From Magnetococcales bacterium (lineage in GTDB: Bacteria > Pseudomonadota > Magnetococcia > Magnetococcales > Magnetaquicoccaceae), in contig JADGBT010000004.1 in assembly GCA_015231375.1 (NCBI GenBank), positions 1 to 64,000 of the forward strand: a stretch of 64,000 nucleotides of DNA, read 5' to 3'. Both the position numbers and the translations under genes were made by a program. Below the pieces are notes generated by a model. The model saw nothing but the letters and a program-made list of their open reading frames with translations, made no database searches and had not been told where the DNA came from. Shown here in pieces: positions 36,241-45,978 of the stretch; within the stretch, counting starts at the first letter, position 1, and every line of letters starts with the position of its first letter.

Positions 36241-37073
36241 GACGAACCGGCCTCCCCCCCCGCGCTCCGCTCCTGACACCCCGCGCCCGACAGATGCCGG
36301 TTCAGCCCCTGGGAGCAGAACACCCGTTTTTCATCGATGGTCTGTCGCAGGATGTCGTCGTTCGCCGCCACCTGCTCCCGTGACGCCAACGGATGATGCA
36401 GATGATACCCCACCCCCTTGAATACCATCTTGCGGCACCATCCCCCGTTGTTGATCAATCTGGCGGCGAATTCGCTGTCCTCCCGGCCCCACCCCTCCAT
36501 GGCCTCGTTGAATCCGTTGATCGCGATGGCGTCTTGTTTCCAAAACGAGAAATTGCAGGTGCGAATGCCGCGCAACGAGCGGGTCTTCCGGGACAACAGC
36601 CCCGACAGCCATCCGAAACGCAACGCCTTGTGACGCCCACTCAGGCCCGGTGTCCAGAAGGGAATCCGGGCCGGATCGGTTCTTAGGATTTCTTGTGTAC
36701 ACTCCGGACTCAACAGGATGCGCGATCCTTGAATGAACTGGCCTTGCCGGGCCATCTGGAGATGATCGGCCACGAAACGGGCATCGAGAATCATGTCCCC
36801 GTCGATCACAATCACATACTCCCCGCGAGCGCGAGCCAGGGCCAGATTGCGACAACGGGCGGCGCGGAATCCCCGGTCCTCCTGCCAGGCGTGGACCACC
36901 GGCACCACGGCCCGCTCCTGAAAGGCTTGCACCAGCGCGCCGGTCTGCGGCCCGGAGCCATCGTCGGCCACGATGATCTCATCCGGCAACCGGGTCTGAC
37001 GCAAGGCGCTGGACAAAACCGCCTTCAGAAAGGCTTCCTGATTGTAAGTGGTCACGATCAAAGAGACGCTCAT
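36237..37073 (-). CDS. Family 2 glycosyltransferase with C-terminal galactosyltransferase-like region
   Basis: 278 residues. It begins SVSLIVTTYNQEAFL, with ADDGSG and the DGD metal motif (VIVIDGDMIL). The later NGFNEAMEGWGREDSEFA matches the catalytic EDxE-like motif of GT2 enzymes related to chondroitin synthase (Glyco_transf_7C). It likely extends the LPS outer core. Both ends overlap neighbours by ATGA, so it is firmly within the operon. Confidence 0.85.
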   Translation of the reverse strand: MSVSLIVTTYNQEAFLKAVLSSALRQTRLPDEIIVADDGSGPQTGALVQAFQERAVVPVVHAWQEDRGFRAARCRNLALARARGEYVIVIDGDMILDARFVADHLQMARQGQFIQGSRILLSPECTQEILRTDPARIPFWTPGLSGRHKALRFGWLSGLLSRKTRSLRGIRTCNFSFWKQDAIAINGFNEAMEGWGREDSEFAARLINNGGWCRKMVFKGVGYHLHHPLASREQVAANDDILRQTIDEKRVFCSQGLNRHLSGAGCQERSAGGEAGSS

Positions 37074-38215
37074 GCGACCTCGCCCGGCAGAAACCCTTGC
37101 AGCACGGCGATGACTTCCGCGCTGTCCAGCTTTTCCAGACAGTCGCTCACATGGCTGTCGTTGCAGCCGCGCCCGTGACACGGCACACACGGCCAATCCT
37201 TCTGCACGATCCGATGGGGTCCGCTCTGCTGGATCCCCTGTCTGCCGTAGGGATTGCGGGTCAAGGAGTCCCATCCGTTGGGCCACGGTCCCCACTCGAA
37301 CGGCATGCTCGGACCAAACAACGCCAACACCGGCACATCCAGACTGGCGGCGATGTGCATCATGGCCGTATCGACCCCCAGATACAGCCGACACAACGCG
37401 GTCAAGGCCACCACCTGCTTGACCGTCAAACATCCCCCCAGATCCACCGGAGGCCGCCGACACAAGCCGACGATCGCGGCGATATTGGCCATCTCCTCCG
37501 CTGCCGCGCTCCCGGTCACCACCACCACGCACCCGCGCTCGTGCAACCAGTCGATCACCTGGGCCATGCCGGTGGCGGTCCAGCTCTTGAAACGCCAGCG
37601 GGCGGTGGGATGGATCTGCACCACAGGCTTGACCCCATCCCATCCCCGCGCCAGCAACATCTCCCGGACCGTGGACAGATCCTGAGCCAACACAGCGTTA
37701 TACACACGGGTATCCAACTCCCGGATCCGGCTGTGCCAGGTGATCAGGTCCAGATGCCGCAACACGGCGTGCCGGGGGCCGACATGATGGGCGATGGGAT
37801 GGGTCAACAAGAAACGCCGCCACCACCGCTCCCGGTCCACCCGCAAGAAACCGATGCGCACCCCGGCTCCGCTGACAAACCCCACGATGTGGCCCCGATC
37901 CCCGTCGGTGGTGTTGATCGACCAGTCGAACCGCCGCGCCCGCAACGCCCGCCACCAGCGCCAATGACGCCGCCCATAGGCGCCGAGAGACTCTCCGGCT
38001 TCCCGTTCGGGAAAGGTCAACACCTCGTGGACATGCGGATGGCCCGCCAGAATGGATTCGGTGCCGGCTTTGACCAGCACGCTGATCCGACACTCCTGGA
38101 AATTCTTCCGGAGAGTGGAAAACAGTGGACCCGTCAACAGCACATCCCCCAGATATCGGGATTTGACCACCAGAATCCGTGCCGGTTGATCCCCTTCTTT
38201 CCGTACTGCTGACAT
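37070..38215 (-). CDS. Heptosyltransferase family protein (WaaQ-like)
   Basis: 381 residues, GT9. It starts RILVVKSRYLGDVLLTGPL, has IQIHPTARW-like VVQIHPTARWRFKSW and YLGVDTAMMHIAASL, and a C-terminal Cys cluster (CVPCHGRGCND), matching heptosyltransferase III/WaaQ. The second in-frame ATG was chosen because GGGAG lies eight bases upstream. First gene of the minus-strand core operon that runs to msbA. Confidence 0.85.
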   Translation of the reverse strand: MSAVRKEGDQPARILVVKSRYLGDVLLTGPLFSTLRKNFQECRISVLVKAGTESILAGHPHVHEVLTFPEREAGESLGAYGRRHWRWWRALRARRFDWSINTTDGDRGHIVGFVSGAGVRIGFLRVDRERWWRRFLLTHPIAHHVGPRHAVLRHLDLITWHSRIRELDTRVYNAVLAQDLSTVREMLLARGWDGVKPVVQIHPTARWRFKSWTATGMAQVIDWLHERGCVVVVTGSAAAEEMANIAAIVGLCRRPPVDLGGCLTVKQVVALTALCRLYLGVDTAMMHIAASLDVPVLALFGPSMPFEWGPWPNGWDSLTRNPYGRQGIQQSGPHRIVQKDWPCVPCHGRGCNDSHVSDCLEKLDSAEVIAVLQGFLPGEVA

Positions 38216-38420
38216 CTTTGTCGCTCCCACAACCGGGTCCATGCGCTTGGATTTCGGGTCAATCTAACACCCCGTTCCACTCCGGCTCAAGTCTTTTCCC
38301 CCGCTCCCGACACGGCCCCAAAGCTTCCGGAAACCACCCGAGGCAACAGGCTTTTCTTTTGTCCCGGAAACCGTTTTAATAGTCTCCGCACTCCCTCCAC
38401 TTTCCAAGGAAAGCGCCCCC

Positions 38421-39302
38421 ATGAAACTGCTGCTCACCGGTGCCCAGGGTCAGGTCGGTCAAGACATTGCCGCCTTGGCCCGCCATTCCGATTGGTCCCT
38501 GCTGGCCCTGGACCGCGCCGCCCTGGACATCACCGATCCCCAGGCGGTGCGCGCGGCCGTGAACGCCTTCCGCCCCACGGTCACCCTCAACGCCGCAGCC
38601 TTCACCGCCGTGGATCTGGCCGAAAGCCAGGCCGCCCGGGCGTTCGCGGTCAACCGCGACGGGGCGGCCCATCTGGCCGCCGCCTGCGCCGCCATCGCGT
38701 GTCCGTTGATTCATCTGTCCACGGATTACGTCTTCGACGGCAGCCGCGCCACCCCCTACACCGAAACCGATGCCGCCGCTCCCCTCGGGGTCTACGGGCA
38801 GAGCAAACACGACGGCGAAGAGGCGATTCGCGCCCTGTGGTCCCGTCATCTCATTGTGCGCGTCAGTTGGGTGTTCGGCTTGCACGGCAAGAATTTCGTC
38901 AAGACCATACTGCGACTGGCCCAGGAGAAAGAGACCCTGGCCGTGGTCCAGGATCAGTGGGGCGGCCCCACCCCCGCCGACGCCATCGCCCGCACGCTGC
39001 TGACACTGGCCCGCCGCATCGCCACGCAACCCGCATTCCAGGAGTGGGGAACCTATCACTATTGCGGAGCACCGGCGGTCTCCTGGCACGAATTCGCCAC
39101 GTTCATCGTCGCACAGGCCCGGCAACGGATCCCGCTGGCGGTGCGAGAAATCCGGGGAATCCCCACCGCCGAATATCCCACTCCGGCGCGTCGGCCCGCC
39201 AACTCCCGCCTCGACTGTCAACGGATCGCCACCCGTCTGGGGATCGAACCGGCGGATTGGCGACAGGCGGTCCAAACCCTGATTCCCCGTCTGCTGCCGT
39301 GA
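38421..39302 (+). CDS. rmlD: dTDP-4-dehydrorhamnose reductase
   Basis: 293 residues. It opens with KLLLTGAQGQVGQDI and contains LNAAAFTAVDLAE, STDYVFDGS and the catalytic YGQSK, then VSWVFGLHGKNFVKT, the pattern of canonical RmlD. It reduces dTDP-4-keto-rhamnose in the last step to dTDP-L-rhamnose. No rmlA, rmlB or rmlC is in the window, so the rest of the pathway must lie elsewhere. AAGGAAAG precedes the ATG. It stands alone on the plus strand. Confidence 0.9.
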   Translation: MKLLLTGAQGQVGQDIAALARHSDWSLLALDRAALDITDPQAVRAAVNAFRPTVTLNAAAFTAVDLAESQAARAFAVNRDGAAHLAAACAAIACPLIHLSTDYVFDGSRATPYTETDAAAPLGVYGQSKHDGEEAIRALWSRHLIVRVSWVFGLHGKNFVKTILRLAQEKETLAVVQDQWGGPTPADAIARTLLTLARRIATQPAFQEWGTYHYCGAPAVSWHEFATFIVAQARQRIPLAVREIRGIPTAEYPTPARRPANSRLDCQRIATRLGIEPADWRQAVQTLIPRLLP

Positions 39303-39389
39303 ACGAATCGACTCCGACTCCGCCGCATCCCTCCCCTTTCTCCCGCCTCCCCGTCCCTCAAGGGAGCCGGGAAGGCGACAATGGCCGGG

Positions 39390-41243
39390 TCAACGGCTCA
39401 CCGGTTTTTCCCCCTCTTCCGGCGGCTCCACCTGGTCGGCGGCCATCAGCATGCGGGAATCGACCCGGGTGGCCCGGTTGCGGCCCATGGTCTTGGAGTG
39501 GTACAACGCCACGTCGGCGGATTTCAACACATTCCAGAACTGATCCGAATCTCCCGGAAACTCCCCGTAGCCGATGCTCACGGTCTTGCGCAAAATCCGC
39601 CCATCGCTGATCCGGAATTCGCACGCCGCCACGCTCGACAACAATTTTTCGGCAATCTGCCCGGTTTCGCCCGGATCGATATCCACCAGCACGATCAAAA
39701 ACTCCTCGCCGCCGAACCGGATCACCAGATCCGTCCCCCGCACGTGACTCCGCAGCAGCTTGGCCAGGGTTTTCAGCACCGCGTCCCCCGCTCCGTGACC
39801 ATAGGTGTCGTTGACCTGCTTGAAATGGTCCATGTCGCACATCAACACCCCCAGACTCTTGTGGCGTCGCATGGCCCCGAAGCAGATGCCATCGATGCAC
39901 TCTTGCAAAAAACGTCGGTTGTGCAGGCCTGTCAACGGATCCCGTAAGGCCGACTCCCGCAGGGTCTGCAACAGACGTTTGGACTCGATCACCGGCAGCG
40001 ACTCCTTGAGATACTGCCCGGCCTTGAACACCCCATCGATCCGGCTTTGCCGTTCGGCATGGGTTTCGACCTTTTCCATGATGAACTGCACCAGTCCCAC
40101 GGTCCCGCCCCCGATGGACATGGGCAGACAGACATGCTCATGGCTCTCAAACCACAGAAAATGACGACAGATGCGGGGAAAATCCATGGAGGCGACCTCA
40201 CGCCCGGTCTTTTTGGCCTTGCACAGCTCGCAGTTGACCAGAATCTCGGGATTGCAGGGCAGAATCTGATTCTCGGCATCCACCGGATAGACCACCTTCA
40301 GGGTATGGTTCATCACATCGACTTCGTAGATCAGACACTGGGTCAGATTCAAGGCGCCGTGGAAGGTCTCCCACAAGCGGGTATAGACATCTTCCAGGGT
40401 GTCATCCTCCTCGATCACCTTCTTGAAGTGGTTCAGGCGGGCGATGGACTCCATCAACCCGTTGAACTCGTTTGACAAGACCCCGATCTCGTCGATGGAG
40501 GTGATGGCGATGCGCTTGTGCAAATCCACATTGCCATTGCCGCTGGCGATCTCCTTGAGGCCCACGATCACCTTGCTCAACCGATGGGTGATCCCGCGTC
40601 CCACCAGCCACGCCAGCAACAAGGTCAACACCGCGAACACCGTGGCGCCGCTGATGGAAATCACCCGCAACTCCCGGATCTCGGTGACCACATCATCCAT
40701 GTAGATGCCGCTGCCGATCACCCATCCCCAGGGGGCAAACCCCTTGACAAACGACATCTTGGGCAACGGCTCCTTGCCGCCCGGCCTGGGCCAGTGATAC
40801 TCCACGAACCCCTGCCCCTTGCGGGTCACCACATCCACGAACTCCTTGAACAGCCGCTTGCCATGGGGATCGACATGATCCTCCAGGGATTTGCCTTCCA
40901 GTTCCGGAAAGTTGGGATGCATCACCATCACCGGTTGGGTATCGTTGATCCAGAAGTACTCCTTTTCCCGATAACGAATCCGTCTCAAGGCTTCCCGGGC
41001 CAGTTTCTTGGCCTGTTCCTCTTCCAAGATCCCCTGCTTGTACTCCTGGTGAAACACGCTCACCACCCCGTGCGCCACCTCCACCACATGCTGGACGCCC
41101 GCCTTCTTCTCGTCGATGATCCGCGCCTGAATGCCCGGAATGAAATAAAAAAACACGATCAACAGCAGCATCAGCACGCTGAGGCAGGAAATGAACAAGA
41201 TCTTGGCCAGAATCGACCACTGCGAAAACTGTAAACCACGCAT
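39390..41243 (-). CDS. Cache-HAMP-GAF-like diguanylate cyclase
   Basis: 617 residues. An N-terminal helix (about 15-36) is followed by a periplasmic single Cache domain with KEYFWINDTQPVMVMHP and PWGWVIGSGIYMDDV, a second helix, a HAMP region and a GAF-like domain (about 280-430) with several Cys and His residues (ILVNCELCKAKK, ICRHF). The GGDEF domain (about 455-600) is intact: DPLTGLHNRR, active site GGEEF, and the inhibitory I-site RGTD five residues before it. It should make c-di-GMP in response to an external small molecule. The ATG has GGGAG seven bases upstream. Confidence 0.9.
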   Translation of the reverse strand: MRGLQFSQWSILAKILFISCLSVLMLLLIVFFYFIPGIQARIIDEKKAGVQHVVEVAHGVVSVFHQEYKQGILEEEQAKKLAREALRRIRYREKEYFWINDTQPVMVMHPNFPELEGKSLEDHVDPHGKRLFKEFVDVVTRKGQGFVEYHWPRPGGKEPLPKMSFVKGFAPWGWVIGSGIYMDDVVTEIRELRVISISGATVFAVLTLLLAWLVGRGITHRLSKVIVGLKEIASGNGNVDLHKRIAITSIDEIGVLSNEFNGLMESIARLNHFKKVIEEDDTLEDVYTRLWETFHGALNLTQCLIYEVDVMNHTLKVVYPVDAENQILPCNPEILVNCELCKAKKTGREVASMDFPRICRHFLWFESHEHVCLPMSIGGGTVGLVQFIMEKVETHAERQSRIDGVFKAGQYLKESLPVIESKRLLQTLRESALRDPLTGLHNRRFLQECIDGICFGAMRRHKSLGVLMCDMDHFKQVNDTYGHGAGDAVLKTLAKLLRSHVRGTDLVIRFGGEEFLIVLVDIDPGETGQIAEKLLSSVAACEFRISDGRILRKTVSIGYGEFPGDSDQFWNVLKSADVALYHSKTMGRNRATRVDSRMLMAADQVEPPEEGEKPVSR

Positions 41244-41282
41244 CGCCACTCTCCCACAGGCAAACCGGAACGTCACAACGTT

Positions 41283-42302
41283 TCAGAATCCGTTTTCAGG
41301 TTCCCGCACCACAGCCTGAACCTCCTTGCGATCGAAAAAGAAAATCACCAGGCCGGGAAAGCTGCCCAGCATGCTCAACAGGCGGTACATCAGGAAAATG
41401 GTGCCATAAGGCGCGCCCGAGGGAGTGGATTCCAGCCAGCGGCACACCTGATCGAAGGTCGCCTCCCCCACGCCGATGCCGCCCGGCGTCAAGGGGAGGA
41501 AATTGGCCATCCACGCCCAGGGGGTGGCGAAGGTGTAATCCAACGGGGTCAAGCTGCCCAACTCCATGGAGACGGCCACCAGCACCAGTCCGGACAGAAG
41601 CAAGCCTTGCAACAGCACGGTGAGCAGCAAGGCCAGCAGCAGCTGTGGCAGGGCGTTGCGATACAGACGCACGATATCCATCAACCGTCCGAGCAACGCG
41701 CCAAAACGACCACCGGAAGCCAGCAAACGGACAAACCAGGCCTTTTCCGTCAAAAAGTGCAACAGATGGTAAAACACCACCGCGCCCACCGGAATCCCCA
41801 GCACCGCGCCCAGGACCACTCCGGCCATCAGACGCAACGGTCCGATGTCGGTCACCACGTCAGGATTGGACAGGATCGCCAACAAGGCGATGAACAGCAT
41901 GCCATACAGTCCCACCGCCCGGTCCACGAACAGCGAAAGAAACCCCTCCAGCCGCTGCTGCGGCGCCACGCGGATGACCTGGGCCAGACGGATCGCGTCA
42001 CCGGCCATGCCGCCACCGGGCAGGACCAGATTGCAGTACAGACTCAAATAGGTCACCTTGTGTCCCCAGATCAGAGGCAACACAATCCGCTGGGAACGCA
42101 ACAGCACGATCCAACGCAAAGCCCCCAGACTGTAACTGGCGGTGCTGAACAAAACCGCCAACACGATGGTCCAGGGAGAAGAGGAGAGCAGCCACAACGC
42201 GGAGAAATCCAGTTTGCCCTGATACCACAGCAAGCCGATCAGGGTGGCGCTCGCCCCCAGTTTGATCAGCGGCCACACCCGTTGCCACCATGTCTGTTTC
42301 AT
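41283..42302 (-). CDS. YbhN/AglD-like lysylphosphatidylglycerol synthase TM-domain protein
   Basis: 339 residues with about eight hydrophobic helices. It has the family features SLYCNLVLPGGGMAGDAIR and LPLTPGGIGVGEATF typical of the LPG_synthase_TM (UPF0104) family. These multi-pass proteins include flippase-like and lipid-modifying domains and occur widely near glycolipid genes; exact function is uncertain. The ATG was chosen for the AAGGTG-type site; the longer frame starts in non-coding sequence. It lies 39 bases upstream of the diguanylate cyclase and may share its transcript. Confidence 0.8.
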   Translation of the reverse strand: MKQTWWQRVWPLIKLGASATLIGLLWYQGKLDFSALWLLSSSPWTIVLAVLFSTASYSLGALRWIVLLRSQRIVLPLIWGHKVTYLSLYCNLVLPGGGMAGDAIRLAQVIRVAPQQRLEGFLSLFVDRAVGLYGMLFIALLAILSNPDVVTDIGPLRLMAGVVLGAVLGIPVGAVVFYHLLHFLTEKAWFVRLLASGGRFGALLGRLMDIVRLYRNALPQLLLALLLTVLLQGLLLSGLVLVAVSMELGSLTPLDYTFATPWAWMANFLPLTPGGIGVGEATFDQVCRWLESTPSGAPYGTIFLMYRLLSMLGSFPGLVIFFFDRKEVQAVVREPENGF

Positions 42303-42613
42303 GGACACCTTCCCCGACAAGGACCGTTCACACCTTGAAAAATTCGACAGAATATCATGCTCGTCTCTCCTCATGGAAGCCCAATCACCGCGAAGCCCGA
42401 TCACCGCCGCCGGATCCCGACCGATCCGGTTTCCACCCCTCACGCCGCATCTCGGCGCGGATTTCGACAACGCGACGGGTTCATTTTCATGGCCCTGGCG
42501 ATCAAATTATGGCATAGTTGTTGATGTGCATGACAAACCTGCCCCCATGCCCCATGGATCAGGCTTTGTTTCACATTTCGTTCCAGAAATTGCCGATCGA
42601 CAGGAGAACCACT
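42303..42613. other. Divergent intergenic region, no gene seen
   Basis: About 310 bases between the membrane-protein gene and the Ser/Thr kinase. Mostly GC-rich with an AT-richer patch near 42480-42530. I see no convincing gene. A TGGCATA...TTGAT stretch near 42510 resembles a sigma54 site but lacks the -12 GC. Promoters for the two divergent genes presumably lie here. Confidence 0.4.
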
Positions 42614-45600
42614 GTGAGTGATCTTTTTGCCGGACTTTCCTTGGCGCCCCGCGACGCGGATGATGATGCGCAACAACGCGGAAAGGAAGGAAAATCCAGT
42701 GCGTTCTCTCTGGAATTCCAACCCCTCGACGACGAGGACGCACCCGCTCCGACCCCTGCCGGAACAACGTTGCGACTCCAGGAAGAACCCTCCGCCCCCC
42801 CGAGCTTCGATCCGGACGACGAGGCCACCTGTCTGGCACCGCCTTCGATGTTCCCGTTCCACGACGAATCGGCCACTCCGGCGCCACCGTCCCGCTACAA
42901 ATTTGACATCGAATCCACTACCCGCCCGTCTCCGCCCCCGACCCTGGCGTTCGACGACGACGAAGCCACCTGTCTGGCGCCGCCCCGCCCGCTGGACCAC
43001 GACGACGAGGCCACCTGTCTGGCGCCGCCCCGCTCCTCCGCCACCCCGGACGACGAGGCCACGGTCATGGCCACATCCCCCGTCACCACGTCGTTCACCT
43101 CGTCCGCCACCCAGGAAGGCTATACCCGCGCGCCTTTGAACTACGGCGATGAAAACACCTCCCTGCCCACCATCACCCAACTGGATCCAGATGGCGACAG
43201 CGCCACCGAAGCCACCCTCCGTGTCCGCGAACCGACCAACTCCGACGCCCTGCCCATCGGTCACATGCTCATGTGGTACCGGATCGAGCAGGTGCTGGGT
43301 CAAGGCGGATTCGGTCTGACCTATCGGGCCAAGGATACCCGACTCAACAACTTCGTGGCCATCAAGGAGTATCTGCCCACCCAACTGGCCAGCCGTGGCG
43401 CCGACGGAGGCATCCATCCCAAGGGACCGGATCAGGAGGAACAGTTCATCAAGGGTCGGGAACGTTTCCTCAACGAAGCCCGCACCCTGGCCCGCTTCAA
43501 ACATCCGGCGCTGGTGCGGGTGGCCACCTTCTTCGAAGAGGCCAACTCCGCCTATATGGCCATGGAGTTCGAGGAGGGCGAATCCCTCGGCTCGGTGCTC
43601 AAGGCGAAAAAAACCCTGGAGGAACCGGAACTCCTCAAGATCGTCATGCCACTGCTGCAAGGGCTTCAGGCGCTGCACGCGGAAAACATCATCCATCGCG
43701 ACATCAAGCCGGACAACATCTTCATTCGCAAAAAAGATGGCACGCCGGTGCTGCTGGATTTCGGTTCGGCGCGCAAGACCGATGCCGGGGACAACATGAC
43801 CGCCATGCTCACCCCGAGCTACGCCCCCATGGAGCAGTATTTCGAGGATGCCAGCCGTCAGGGGCCCTGGACCGACATCTACGCCATGGGCGCGGTGATG
43901 TACCGGATCATCAGCGGTCGCAAGCCGGTGGGAGCGCCGCAACGCAGCAACGCCATCATGCGCAATCAGCCCGATCCCCTGGTCGCGGCCGTGGAGGTGG
44001 GCATCGGACGCTATTCGGAATCGCTGCTCAAGGCCATCGACGTGGCCCTGGCGGTGGTGGAGACCGACCGTCCCAAGACCATCCAGGAGTGGCTGAAATC
44101 GGTGGCGGTGGTCCTGCCGGACGAAGAACTGCACGGCATGGAATGGCTGATGAGCAAGCTCCCCAAGGAGCCCAAACTCAAGGCCGCCGTCATCGGGGTG
44201 ATGCTGCTGACGTTGGGGGGAGTGGGCTATGGGGCCTGGAGCCTGATCAGTCAGGCTGCGGGTCCGCCGGTGCTCACCCAGGCGGAAATCCAGGCCCAGG
44301 CCATGGCCGCGCTCCAGGCCAAAGCCGAACAGGGCGACATGACCGCCATGCGGGAAATGGCCGAACGCCATCTGAAAGGGGATGGCTTGCCCCAGGATCT
44401 CACCGTGGCCCTGAACTGGTATCGACAGGCCGCCAAACTGGGAGACGCCCCGTCCCGGTTCGAGCTGGCCTCGGCGTATGCCGCAGGCAACGGGGTGCCC
44501 AAAAACGAAGAGAAGGCCGTGGAGTATTACGAACAGGCCGCCCAGCAGGGACATGCCAAGGCCCAGGCCCGTCTGGCCGCAGCCCTGGAAAGCGGCCACG
44601 GAGTCAAGGCCGATGCCGCCAGGGCCATGGAATGGCATGAAAAAGCCGCCAAACAAGGCGAGGCCCACTCCCAGTACAAAATGGGCGTGGCCCACGAAAC
44701 CGGCGCGGGCATGCCCAAAAACGATCAAACCGCCCTGACCTGGTATCTGGCGGCCTCCGACAAGGGGGTGGCGGATGCCCAATTCAAGGCCGGGATGTTC
44801 TTTCTGTCGGGACAAGGCACCCAGGCCGATCCGTCCAAGGCGGCCCAGTGGCTGCTCAACGCGGCCCAGAAAGGGGTGGCCGAAGCCCAGTTCCAGTATG
44901 CCCAACTGCTGACCAAAGGCACAGGAGTCGAAAAAAATCCCAAGGAGGCAGCCCGCTGGATCTTCAAGGCGGCCAACCTGGAACACCCGGAAGCCCAACT
45001 GCACTTGGCGATTCTCTTCGAGCGCGGCGCGGGCATCCGGCAGGATGGCATTCAATCCTTCAAGTGGTACCGCAAGGCGGCGGATCAGGGCAACCTCACG
45101 GCGCAACTGATCCTGGCCGAGATGTACCGATCCGGCAAAGGGGTGGATCAGAACTTCCAGGAAGCCACCCGCATGTTCGAAATGGCCGCCAAACAGGGCA
45201 ACGCCGAAGCCCAGAACGGTCTGGGCACCCACTACCGCTTTGGTCTGGGCAGCCCCAAGGATACGGATCAGGCGTTGCAATGGTTCCAAAAGGCCGCAGC
45301 CCAGGACCACCCGGATGCCCAGTATCATCTGGGGGCCATGTTTGAAAACGGCGAAGGGGTCAAACAGGATTATACCAAGGCCATCGAATGGTACCGCAAA
45401 TCAGCCACCCGTGGTCATACCGGAGCCTTGAGCAGCATGGGCTGGATGCACGAGGAGGGCAAGGGGGTGGCGGTCAATCTCAACGAGGCGGCCAAATGGT
45501 ATCAAAAGGCCACCTTGCGGGGGGATGCCCGCTCCCAGAAAAATCTGGCCTGGATGTACGAAGAGGGCCGGGGCGTCAAACGCAACACCCCCATGGCCTT

Positions 45601-45847
45601 TGCCCTCTATACCCTGGCCGCAGCCCAGAAGGACAAGGACGCCAAACGCAACATCACCCTGATCACCCAGGACATGACCCCGGAACAGATACGCAAAGGA
45701 ACCTCTCTGGTCAAACAACTCGAAGAGATCGTGCAGAAGTTCAAGGAGATCCGGGACAAAAAACAGCCGATCACCCCGGTCAAACAGACGGTCTCTCCGG
45801 TCAAACAGACAGCCACCCCCGGCAATCAGGCCAGCCAAACCCCCTGA
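42614..45847 (+). CDS. Ser/Thr protein kinase with Sel1-like repeats
   Basis: 1077 residues from a GTG with AGGAG seven bases upstream. Residues about 1-210 are disordered, acidic and Pro-rich, and contain DDEATCLAPP three times plus DDEATVMA. The kinase domain (about 215-500) has the Gly loop LGQGGFGLTY, Lys in VAIKEY, catalytic HRDIKPDN, DFGSAR and activation segment PSYAPMEQY, so all key residues are present. A single membrane helix (about 522-545) is followed by roughly a dozen Sel1 repeats (about 570-1010; patterns such as AKAQARLAAALESG). Kinase inside, Sel1 repeats probably periplasmic. The Thr motifs look like phospho-Thr sites for an FHA partner. Role unknown. Confidence 0.9.
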   Translation: MSDLFAGLSLAPRDADDDAQQRGKEGKSSAFSLEFQPLDDEDAPAPTPAGTTLRLQEEPSAPPSFDPDDEATCLAPPSMFPFHDESATPAPPSRYKFDIESTTRPSPPPTLAFDDDEATCLAPPRPLDHDDEATCLAPPRSSATPDDEATVMATSPVTTSFTSSATQEGYTRAPLNYGDENTSLPTITQLDPDGDSATEATLRVREPTNSDALPIGHMLMWYRIEQVLGQGGFGLTYRAKDTRLNNFVAIKEYLPTQLASRGADGGIHPKGPDQEEQFIKGRERFLNEARTLARFKHPALVRVATFFEEANSAYMAMEFEEGESLGSVLKAKKTLEEPELLKIVMPLLQGLQALHAENIIHRDIKPDNIFIRKKDGTPVLLDFGSARKTDAGDNMTAMLTPSYAPMEQYFEDASRQGPWTDIYAMGAVMYRIISGRKPVGAPQRSNAIMRNQPDPLVAAVEVGIGRYSESLLKAIDVALAVVETDRPKTIQEWLKSVAVVLPDEELHGMEWLMSKLPKEPKLKAAVIGVMLLTLGGVGYGAWSLISQAAGPPVLTQAEIQAQAMAALQAKAEQGDMTAMREMAERHLKGDGLPQDLTVALNWYRQAAKLGDAPSRFELASAYAAGNGVPKNEEKAVEYYEQAAQQGHAKAQARLAAALESGHGVKADAARAMEWHEKAAKQGEAHSQYKMGVAHETGAGMPKNDQTALTWYLAASDKGVADAQFKAGMFFLSGQGTQADPSKAAQWLLNAAQKGVAEAQFQYAQLLTKGTGVEKNPKEAARWIFKAANLEHPEAQLHLAILFERGAGIRQDGIQSFKWYRKAADQGNLTAQLILAEMYRSGKGVDQNFQEATRMFEMAAKQGNAEAQNGLGTHYRFGLGSPKDTDQALQWFQKAAAQDHPDAQYHLGAMFENGEGVKQDYTKAIEWYRKSATRGHTGALSSMGWMHEEGKGVAVNLNEAAKWYQKATLRGDARSQKNLAWMYEEGRGVKRNTPMAFALYTLAAAQKDKDAKRNITLITQDMTPEQIRKGTSLVKQLEEIVQKFKEIRDKKQPITPVKQTVSPVKQTATPGNQASQTP

Positions 45848-45876
45848 TTCCCTCCGCCCCAAAACCCGACAAAAAA

Positions 45877-45905
45877 GGCCGGGAGGTTATACTCCCGGCC
45901 TTTTT
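45877..45905. terminator. Rho-independent terminator (bidirectional)
   Basis: GGCCGGGAG-GTTATA-CTCCCGGCC, a perfect 9-bp stem, followed by TTTTT on the plus strand and preceded by AAAAAA, so it can serve both the kinase gene and the convergent pilus operon end. Confidence 0.92.
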
Positions 45906-45978
45906 GACACATTCCACAACTTCTCGCAACTTTCAAACTTTCACTCTAGCCCCATGTCCCGTTGCCTCACCACATCGC

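Noticed and set aside
42510-42526. Sigma54-like motif before the Ser/Thr kinase
   Set aside because: The -12 GC dinucleotide is replaced by GA, which is nearly invariant in true sites.
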